A stretch of 9,176 nucleotides of DNA, from NCBI GenBank assembly GCA_028706795.1, contig JAQTVK010000026.1, forward strand, positions 1 to 9,176. The letters are read 5' to 3'. This DNA is from Candidatus Omnitrophota bacterium. Lineage in GTDB: Bacteria; Omnitrophota; Gorgyraeia; Pluralincolimonadales; Pluralincolimonadaceae. The notes beneath the pieces were generated by a model that ran no database searches, had not been told where the DNA came from, and saw nothing but the letters and a program-made list of their open reading frames with translations. Shown piece by piece: positions 1 through 5,646 of this stretch; the first letter of the stretch is position 1; every line of letters begins with the position of its first letter. A program made the position numbers and the translations under genes.

Positions 1-412
1 CTACGCCGCTCTCTTTTGCGGCGCGGCTGCCCGGCCTGAAATCTTTCCTGTCGTCATAATTGGAGGCATCGGCGATATGCCTGAACCCTTCGCGCCGGGC
101 GACCTTCCCGATCTCTTTAAAGAGCTCCTTTTTACAGTAATAACATCTCTGCGGAGGATTCTTCCTGAACCTGGGATCGTTGAACTCTCCGGTCCTGATC
201 ACCACCTGCCTGACGCCTATTTTTTTCGCGAGTCCCTTGGCTTCCTTAAGTTCTACGGCCGGGTAGGTCTCGGACGCCGCTGTGACCGCCAGTACGTTGC
301 CGCTGCCGAGGGTCTCTTTCGCGGCCTTGAGCAGGAAGGTCGAATCGACCCCGCCCGAGAAAGCGATCACGACCCTGCCCATCCTCTTTAATATCTTTTT
401 TAATCTATCCAT
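1..412 (-). CDS. larE: LarE-like ATP-dependent sulfur transferase, N-terminal part (gene runs off the window)
   Basis: The first 137 codons of a PP-loop ATP pyrophosphatase are visible, and the 3' end lies beyond position 1. The nucleotide-binding motif SGGVDS is at residues 19-24. A RCYYCK motif (Cys90, Cys93) is followed by SNYDDRKDFRPG (residues 117-128). This order matches the LarE family, which adenylates a substrate and transfers sulfur. In lactate racemase maturation LarE sulfurates the nickel-pincer precursor, using either a sacrificial cysteine or an iron-sulfur cluster depending on the type. The ATG at 412 lies inside the last codons of mnmA (13-nt overlap, different frame) and has no strong Shine-Dalgarno sequence, so it is probably translated by coupling to mnmA. 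No larB or larC is in the window, so a role in nickel-pincer synthesis is unproven. Another sulfur-transfer substrate is possible. The family call is fairly firm and the substrate is not. Confidence 0.85.
   Translation of the reverse strand, partial: MDRLKKILKRMGRVVIAFSGGVDSTFLLKAAKETLGSGNVLAVTAASETYPAVELKEAKGLAKKIGVRQVVIRTGEFNDPRFRKNPPQRCYYCKKELFKEIGKVARREGFRHIADASNYDDRKDFRPGSRAAKESGV
400..412 (-). other. mnmA/larE out-of-frame coding overlap
   Basis: The last mnmA codons (TGG ATA GAT TAA) contain the larE start ATG in another frame, giving the sequence ATGGATAGATTAA. Ribosomes finishing mnmA are therefore placed on the larE start. Together with the weak ribosome binding site of larE, this suggests translational coupling. 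Confidence 0.8.
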
Positions 413-1467
413 CCGCCGCCCAATATCTTTTCGCCGTCATAAAATACAAACGCCTGGCCCGGGGTTACCGCGTACTGCGGTTCATCAAATACGGCTTTTA
501 CCCTTTCGCCGGATACCGGGATGACCTCGCAGGCGGCCTTAGGGTGGTTATACCTTATCTTCGCCTCGGCGCGGATGCCGGAATCCGGCATTTCTATAGC
601 CATCCACGAGACGCCGCTGGCGGTCAACTCCCTGCCCTTCACCTCTCCGGCATCGCCTAATATGATTTCATTATTTTCGGCGTCGATCTTTACGACATAG
701 ATGGGTTTTCCCGCCGCGACACCCAGCCCTTCCCTCTGCCCGACGGTATAGAACGATATACCTTTATGCTCGCCCAAAACCCTGCCTCCGGTATCGACTA
801 TCCTGCCTGGCTTTACTCCCTTTATCCTGTCCTTTATAAAATCGCGATAGTCGCCTTTGACCACAAAACAGATATCCTGGCTCTCGGGCTTATCATAGAC
901 CTTAAGGCCGTTCGACTTGGCTATCTCCCTGACTTCCTTCTTCGATAACCCTCCCAGGGGAAAGAGCGTATGCTTTAGCTGGTCCTGGGCCAGGTCGAAG
1001 AGGAAATACGATTGGTCTTTCGTCTTGTCCGCGGCCTCGCTGACGAAATACCGTCCGTTGCTTTCGCCGCATCCGAGCCGCGCGTAATGGCCGGTCGCGA
1101 CATACTCAGCGCCGAGGACCTTCGCCCGCTCCATCAGTTTGCCGAACTTCACCCTGCTGTTGCAGACGACGCAGGGATTAGGCGTCCGGCCTTTCTCATA
1201 TTCGGAACAGAAATACTTAATGACAAGATCGCCGAAATCCTTCTCGAGGTTCATGACGTAATGCGGGATATCGAGCCGCGAGGCGACCTTCCTGGCGTCC
1301 TCTATCGCCTCGAGTGAGCAGCAGCTCTTCTCCCCGTGCTTTCCGCAGAGGTCCTTCGACCAGAGCTGCAGAGTGATCCCGATGACCTCGTATCCCTCTT
1401 TTTTCAATAAAAAAGCGGCGACCGATGAATCGACGCCGCCGCTCATTGCGACAACGGCTTTCTTCAC
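400..1467 (-). CDS. mnmA: tRNA-specific 2-thiouridylase MnmA
   Basis: This enzyme makes 2-thiouridine at the wobble U34 of Lys, Glu and Gln tRNAs in the cytoplasm, using ATP and persulfide sulfur. The 355-residue protein has the usual length. The PP-loop SGGVDSS is at residues 9-15, the family motif TPNPCVVCN carries Cys99 and Cys102, and the second catalytic cysteine is Cys200 in SQDICFV. FYTVGQREGLG (residues 239-249) and the C-terminal barrel ending in GGGW complete the family pattern. Cys41 and a Cys49-Cys50 pair (KSCCSLEA) mark a variant subgroup that differs here from the E. coli type. The start is GTG. It forms a GTGA overlap with the stop codon of the upstream lipoprotein gene, preceded by a purine-rich GGAAAG. 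Its 3' end overlaps larE by 13 nt. No cysteine desulfurase is in the window to supply sulfur. Confidence 0.97.
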   Translation of the reverse strand: MKKAVVAMSGGVDSSVAAFLLKKEGYEVIGITLQLWSKDLCGKHGEKSCCSLEAIEDARKVASRLDIPHYVMNLEKDFGDLVIKYFCSEYEKGRTPNPCVVCNSRVKFGKLMERAKVLGAEYVATGHYARLGCGESNGRYFVSEAADKTKDQSYFLFDLAQDQLKHTLFPLGGLSKKEVREIAKSNGLKVYDKPESQDICFVVKGDYRDFIKDRIKGVKPGRIVDTGGRVLGEHKGISFYTVGQREGLGVAAGKPIYVVKIDAENNEIILGDAGEVKGRELTASGVSWMAIEMPDSGIRAEAKIRYNHPKAACEVIPVSGERVKAVFDEPQYAVTPGQAFVFYDGEKILGGGWID

Positions 1468-2540
1468 TTATCTTTCCGTTCCCTCTTATAGGCCACCAGT
1501 AATGCCGCCGCCAGGACCGCAGCCAGGATCCCGATGCCGGCCAGGTTGAGTTTACGCGACTTCGCGCGGAGCGTGAATTCCTTGAGCAGGAAATCGTCGT
1601 TCTTGAATTCCCATTTCGCCGAATTCGAGGCTATCTTACCGGCGTTGGCCTCGGTCACCCGTCCGGGCATGACGACAGATATGTCGAACGAATAGCCCAT
1701 GAATAACGGCCAGCCGTATACGCCGAAAGCGTCGTCGTAATTCGCGCCGTTCTCCGCGGTGCTGTAATCCGAAAGCTGTTTGTCGATGCTGGCGTGCACT
1801 GCCATCAGCTTTTCCGTAACGGCTTTGCTGTCAGAGGTCTTATCTGCGGATATTATATAACCGGCGAATATCGCGGAGAACCCCTCGGCGCTGTATTTCT
1901 TCTCGAACTCTGCCATCCTCGCGTTGAATTGCGTATTCTTTTCATTAAACGCTTCCCTGCCCTTGGTGGTAAGTTCGGCCGCCATATATTCGTAAGACGG
2001 GCGATATTCGGCCTCCAGCATCTCCCTGGCTTTTTCTTTTTTTATCGCTTTCGGGAAAGCCCGCGCCGTTTCAGCGGCGGCTGTCTCTATTGAATGTTCA
2101 TACCAGCTGTCGCATAATTTCCTGATCCTGGCGCTGTCGGTGCAGTCCTTATACGTCTCCTCATATTCGTAAGTCGTAAACAATATGCCCCTGTTTATCT
2201 TGAGGGAGAATTTATTGTCGGAGGCATCGCCTGGCTTCGCGCCCTTCCTGTAATAGTCCGGCGCCAGCTTATTCACGTCGGTAAATGCCTGCTTCGCCTC
2301 GTAGATATGCTGCGGAGGGGAATCCTTTACATACTGATTGAGCCTCCATTCGCCGCCCGGAGGCAGTATGTAATATTTAAGAACTTCTTCTTTCTCGGCC
2401 GCGCCGTCCGCGGTGTAGGTTGTGATGCGGAAACCCGAACCGTCGTCGTTTATCTTCGTCATCGCGGTCATGTTTATGAAGCAACCGCTGGACGAAATTG
2501 CGACCAGCGATAAAAACGCTAAAAAGAGGGGTTTCTTCAC
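1464..2540 (-). CDS. Hypothetical lipoprotein with C-terminal membrane anchor (possibly LppM/DUF3153-like)
   Basis: I do not firmly recognise this 358-residue protein. It opens with a lipoprotein signal: two lysines, a hydrophobic stretch (residues 4-15) and SSSGC, with Cys20 as the likely lipidated residue, although Ser at -3 is not the classical lipobox. The soluble part contains a DDGSG motif (residues 32-36), a charged, probably helical middle (about 150-220) with Lys/Glu-rich segments, and MPGRVTEANAG (291-301) followed by a Trp. A single hydrophobic helix spans about 333-351 and ends in a basic tail (YKRERKDK). The expected topology is a domain outside the cytoplasmic membrane, tethered at both ends. 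The DGSG near the lipid anchor and PGRVTEANAG before a terminal helix recall LppM/DUF3153-type proteins; this is a weak inference. The start is GTG with AAGGA 7 nt upstream, just after nfnB (4-nt gap). Cys133 and Cys143 could form a disulfide. Confidence 0.8.
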   Translation of the reverse strand: MKKPLFLAFLSLVAISSSGCFINMTAMTKINDDGSGFRITTYTADGAAEKEEVLKYYILPPGGEWRLNQYVKDSPPQHIYEAKQAFTDVNKLAPDYYRKGAKPGDASDNKFSLKINRGILFTTYEYEETYKDCTDSARIRKLCDSWYEHSIETAAAETARAFPKAIKKEKAREMLEAEYRPSYEYMAAELTTKGREAFNEKNTQFNARMAEFEKKYSAEGFSAIFAGYIISADKTSDSKAVTEKLMAVHASIDKQLSDYSTAENGANYDDAFGVYGWPLFMGYSFDISVVMPGRVTEANAGKIASNSAKWEFKNDDFLLKEFTLRAKSRKLNLAGIGILAAVLAAALLVAYKRERKDK

Positions 2541-2544
2541 TATA

Positions 2545-3939
2545 TTATCCTTTAAGGTACTTGTCTATCGCCGCGGCAGCTTTCTTGCCAGCGCCCATAG
2601 CCGCGATAACCGTGCCTTCCCCGGTCGTGATATCGCCGCCGGCGAATATCCCCTTGATCGAGGTCATGCAATTCTCGTCTATCTTAAGCTCTCCGGACTT
2701 CTCGTCGACCGCGAGCTCTTTTGTGGTATGCGCTATCAGCGGGTTAGGGCCCTGCCCGACCGCGATTATCACGGTATCTACCGGCATCTCGTATTCAGAA
2801 CCTTTGATGGGGATAGGGCGTCTCCTGCCGCTCGCGTCCGGCTCGCCGAGCTCCATCTTCAGGCAGGTCATGCTCTTTACCTCGCCCTTTTCATTCCCCT
2901 CGATTTTGATGGGGGCAGTAAGGAAACGGAATTCTATTCCCTCTTCCTTGGCATGCTCGACTTCAGCGCGCCTTGCCGGGGCCTCGGCCTCGCTCCTCCT
3001 GTAGATGATCATCGCGTCCCTGGCGCCGAGGCGCTTGGCCACGCGCACGCAGTCCATCGCCGTATTGCCGGCTCCGACCACTGCTACGCGCTCGCCGATC
3101 TTCACCGGTGTCTTATATTTCGGGAATTCGTACGCGTGCATGAGGTTGACCCGCGTCAGGAACTCATTTGCAGAATAGACACCGTTCAAGTTCTCTCCCG
3201 GAATGCCCAGGAAATACGGCAATCCTGCGCCGGTACCGAGGAATATCGCCTTATACCCGTCCTTGAAAAGATCGGCTATCGAGAATGTCCGGCCGATAAG
3301 GATATTATATTTTATGTCGACGCCGAGCGACCTTATATATTCCGTCTCGCGGTCGAGTATCACCTTAGGGAGCCTGAACTCGGGAATGCCATACCTTAAA
3401 ACACCGCCGCTGGCGCTCAACGACTCGAAGAGCGTAACTTTATAACCATGCCTGGCAAGGTCTGCCGCCGCCGTCAGGCCGGCCGGACCCGCGCCGACCA
3501 CTGCGACTTTAATGTCCTTCTTCTCCTTTATGGCAGAAGATTCTTTTGATCCCGGCTGAGCTGCTTCCCGGTCAGCCACATATCTTTCAAGCGCACCGAT
3601 AGCAACCGGCTGGCCCTTGGCGATCAAGGTACACAACACCTCGCACTGGGTCTCCTGGGGGCAGACGCGCCCGCAGATTGCCGGCAAATTATTCTTCTCT
3701 TTTATCTTCTGTATCGCGCCTTTATAGTCTTTCTTCGCGACGAGCTTTATGAATTCGGGTATGTCTATCTCTACCGGGCATCCGTTGCAACAGGGCTTCT
3801 TCTTGCACGCGATACAGCGCTGCGCCTCAAGCACCGCCTGCTCTTCTGTGAAACCCAACGATACTTCCTTGAAATCCTTGTTCCTCTCATCCGGGTTGCG
3901 GGCCGGTATCTCTTGCCTGGGTGTCTTATTAATAGCCAT
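2545..3939 (-). CDS. nfnB: NfnB-type NADPH/ferredoxin oxidoreductase large subunit (GltD/SudA-like family)
   Basis: This 464-residue iron-sulfur flavoprotein belongs to the family often annotated as homotetrameric NADPH-dependent glutamate synthase or sulfide dehydrogenase alpha subunit. Its N-terminal ferredoxin-like domain carries two cysteine sets: Cys42-x2-Cys45-x4-Cys50-x3-Cys54-Pro, and Cys89, Cys93, Cys99, Cys103 (ICGRVCP). These are as expected for two [4Fe-4S] clusters. An FAD-binding GAGPAG follows at residues 149-154, an NADPH-binding GAGNTA at 289-294, and the C-terminal FAD motif FAGGD at 432-436. Paired with nfnA just upstream, it most likely forms an Nfn complex that couples NADH, NADPH and ferredoxin. 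No large glutamate synthase subunit is present, so glutamate synthesis is less likely. A SudAB-type sulfide dehydrogenase remains possible. The ATG overlaps the nfnA stop by one base (TAATG). AAGGA sits only 2 nt before it and AAGGAG 15 nt before it, so reinitiation is likely. Confidence 0.9.
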   Translation of the reverse strand: MAINKTPRQEIPARNPDERNKDFKEVSLGFTEEQAVLEAQRCIACKKKPCCNGCPVEIDIPEFIKLVAKKDYKGAIQKIKEKNNLPAICGRVCPQETQCEVLCTLIAKGQPVAIGALERYVADREAAQPGSKESSAIKEKKDIKVAVVGAGPAGLTAAADLARHGYKVTLFESLSASGGVLRYGIPEFRLPKVILDRETEYIRSLGVDIKYNILIGRTFSIADLFKDGYKAIFLGTGAGLPYFLGIPGENLNGVYSANEFLTRVNLMHAYEFPKYKTPVKIGERVAVVGAGNTAMDCVRVAKRLGARDAMIIYRRSEAEAPARRAEVEHAKEEGIEFRFLTAPIKIEGNEKGEVKSMTCLKMELGEPDASGRRRPIPIKGSEYEMPVDTVIIAVGQGPNPLIAHTTKELAVDEKSGELKIDENCMTSIKGIFAGGDITTGEGTVIAAMGAGKKAAAAIDKYLKG

Positions 3940-4748
3940 TATCCTTCGAGGGCTCTCCTTTCTTCGTCCAGGAACCTCTTGTTCCTGGCCGTGAGTTCGT
4001 CAAAATCCACTTTATATCCGTCGAATTCCGGCCCGTCGACGCACGAAAATTTAGTCTTGCCTTCTATGGTGCAGCGGCAGCTTCCGCACATCCCTGTCGC
4101 GTCCAGGAGTATCGCGTTAAGGCTCACTATGGTCGGGATATTATGCGGCTTAGCCGTCATGGTGACTGCTTTCATCATCGGTATAGGGCCGCAGCATATT
4201 ATACGGTCGACCTTCTGCTCCGAGATGACTTTTTTAAGGGCGTCGGTCACGAAACCCTTGATGCCGTAGCTGCCGTCGTCCGTGGTTATAAGCACTTCGT
4301 CGGCGATCGGCTTGAATTCATCCTCGAGTATTATGAGGCTCTTGTTGCGGGCGCCGATTATGGCAATGACCTTATTGCCCTTCTCTTTAAGGGCCTTTGC
4401 CGCGGTATATAATTCCGCCGCGCCGACACCGCCGCCGATTATCACGACCGTGCCGAATTTTTCTATCTCTGTAGGGTTGCCCAACGGCCCCAGTATATCC
4501 CTTATCTGGCCGCCCGCTTTTAACGCGCAGAGGTCTTTCGTCGACCTGCCGAGCTGCTGGATGATGAGGGTCAGGACCCCGCGCGCTTTGTCCGCGTCGC
4601 ATATCGTAAGCGGTATCCTTTCGGCGAACTCATCGAGCCGGACGATCACGAACTGCCCGGGCTTCGCCTCGCGCACGACCATCGGCGCTTCGACTTTCAA
4701 TAAAGTTATCGTATCCGCCAGTTGTTTATTTTCCACTATCTTGTGCAT
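3939..4748 (-). CDS. nfnA: NfnA-type FAD/NAD-binding small subunit with [2Fe-2S] cluster
   Basis: This 269-residue protein belongs to the ferredoxin reductase family that includes dihydroorotate dehydrogenase electron-transfer subunit, SudB and NfnA. RIPLTI (residues 44-49) is the flavin-binding motif, GGGVGA (105-110) the NAD(H)-binding loop, and CCGP (185-188) the nicotinamide-side motif. The C-terminal cluster site reads Asp216-x4-Cys221-x2-Cys224-x11-Cys236. In Nfn small subunits the [2Fe-2S] cluster is held by three cysteines and one aspartate, and Asp216 is in the right place, which favours Nfn over the pyrimidine enzyme. No pyrD is adjacent, and nfnB follows directly. The ATG start has GGAG 7 nt upstream, in the 31-nt gap after panB, and is among the strongest ribosome binding sites in the operon. 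Cys226 is an extra cysteine in the cluster loop. Confidence 0.9.
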   Translation of the reverse strand: MHKIVENKQLADTITLLKVEAPMVVREAKPGQFVIVRLDEFAERIPLTICDADKARGVLTLIIQQLGRSTKDLCALKAGGQIRDILGPLGNPTEIEKFGTVVIIGGGVGAAELYTAAKALKEKGNKVIAIIGARNKSLIILEDEFKPIADEVLITTDDGSYGIKGFVTDALKKVISEQKVDRIICCGPIPMMKAVTMTAKPHNIPTIVSLNAILLDATGMCGSCRCTIEGKTKFSCVDGPEFDGYKVDFDELTARNKRFLDEERRALEG

Positions 4749-4755
4749 GCTATCA

Positions 4756-4759
4756 CTCC
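4756..4759 (-). promoter_or_regulatory. Ribosome binding site of nfnA
   Basis: GGAG lies 7 nt before the nfnA ATG, in the longest clear non-coding gap of the window (4749-4779, 31 nt). It supports independent initiation here, in contrast to the overlapping junctions elsewhere. I see no convincing promoter or hairpin in this gap. Confidence 0.7.
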
Positions 4760-4779
4760 GGTTGTTGAAACTGCCCTCG

Positions 4780-5634
4780 TCATTTGGTTCTCCTTTTGGT
4801 TTTTATCTTTTTCAGCTCGGAATCGTTCATAGTAAAGCTGTGCTCTTCGGTAGGGAATTTGCCTGCCTCGACCTCATCTTTATATCTCTTGAACGCGTTC
4901 AACAGGAGAGGCCAGAGGTCGGCGTATTTCTTCACGAACTTCGGCGTGAACCGGTCGAATAATCCTATCATATCGTTGGTGACGAGCGCCTGGCCGTCGC
5001 AATACGCGCCCGCGCCTATGCCTATCGTGGGGACTCCAAGTTTTTCCGTTATCAATTTCGCAAGTTTATCCGGCACACATTCGAGAAGCACCGCGAAACA
5101 GCCGGCTTTTTCCAGCGCAAGCGCGGAATCCAGGAGCTTCTGCGCGCTCGCGGCATCCTTTCCCTGGACTTTGAACCCGCCGAGCTGCGTAGCGGTCTGC
5201 GGCGTAAGGCCTATGTGCCCCAGGACCGGGATGCCGGCCCTGACCAATGCCTTCACGACGCCTGTCATCTCGGTGCCGCCCTCGATCTTTACCGCGCCGC
5301 ACCCGCCTTCTTTTATGAACCTGCCGGCATTCCTTACGGTCTCTTTCTCGCCTATGTTATATGTCATAAAAGGCATATCGCCTATTATAAGCCCGTATCT
5401 GACGCCGCGTTTTACGGCTTTGGCGTGATGGATCATCTCGTCCATAGTTATAGGCACCGTCGATTCGTATCCAAGTACGGTCATTGCCAGCGAATCGCCG
5501 ATAAGTATGATATCCACGCCCGCCTCATCGATGAGCCTGCCCGAGGGGTAATCATAGGCGGTAAGGAGGGTTATCTTCCTGCCCTCTTGTTTCTTCTTCC
5601 GGATATCCGGGATAGTCAGTTTCTTCCGCTCCAT
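4780..5634 (-). CDS. panB: 3-methyl-2-oxobutanoate (ketopantoate) hydroxymethyltransferase PanB
   Basis: PanB transfers a hydroxymethyl group from 5,10-methylene-THF to 2-oxoisovalerate, the first committed step to pantothenate and CoA. Counted from the ATG at 5634 the protein has 284 residues, close to the family norm. The metal and substrate residues are in family motifs: LIGDSLAM (Asp47), IIGDMPFM (Asp86), VKIEGG (Lys116, Glu118), GHIGLTPQ (His140) and the catalytic glutamate in LLECVP (Glu185). IGIGAGAYCDGQALVTNDM is the typical C-terminal signature, with Asn where many homologues have His. A GTG three codons upstream (5643) would overlap the metH stop as GTGA. However, AAGGTGA sits 5 nt before the ATG and would itself contain that GTG, so the ATG is the better start. 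The lysine/arginine-rich tail (LKKIKTKRRTK) looks disordered. Its place after metH links it to the shared methylene-THF pool. Confidence 0.96.
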   Translation of the reverse strand: MERKKLTIPDIRKKKQEGRKITLLTAYDYPSGRLIDEAGVDIILIGDSLAMTVLGYESTVPITMDEMIHHAKAVKRGVRYGLIIGDMPFMTYNIGEKETVRNAGRFIKEGGCGAVKIEGGTEMTGVVKALVRAGIPVLGHIGLTPQTATQLGGFKVQGKDAASAQKLLDSALALEKAGCFAVLLECVPDKLAKLITEKLGVPTIGIGAGAYCDGQALVTNDMIGLFDRFTPKFVKKYADLWPLLLNAFKRYKDEVEAGKFPTEEHSFTMNDSELKKIKTKRRTK

Positions 5635-5639
5635 CGCCG

Positions 5640-5646
5640 TCACCTT
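5640..5646 (-). promoter_or_regulatory. Shine-Dalgarno sequence deciding the panB start
   Basis: AAGGTGA precedes the ATG at 5634 by 5 nt and spans the metH stop codon (TGA, 5640-5642). The alternative GTG start at 5643 has only an adjacent GAAAGAAG and no proper spacing. This favours the ATG. Confidence 0.65.

Noticed and set aside
2545..3939. Annotation as glutamate synthase small subunit (GltD)
   Set aside because: No large glutamate synthase subunit is nearby, and an NfnA/SudB-type partner is directly upstream, so an Nfn/Sud complex fits better.
3939..4748. Annotation as dihydroorotate dehydrogenase electron-transfer subunit (PyrK)
   Set aside because: No pyrD or other pyrimidine gene is adjacent, and the Asp-containing cluster motif and nfnB neighbour favour NfnA.
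4749..4779. Possible internal promoter or terminator in the panB-nfnA gap
   Set aside because: The gap is 31 nt, shows only a ribosome binding site, and has no convincing -10/-35 pair or hairpin with T-run.
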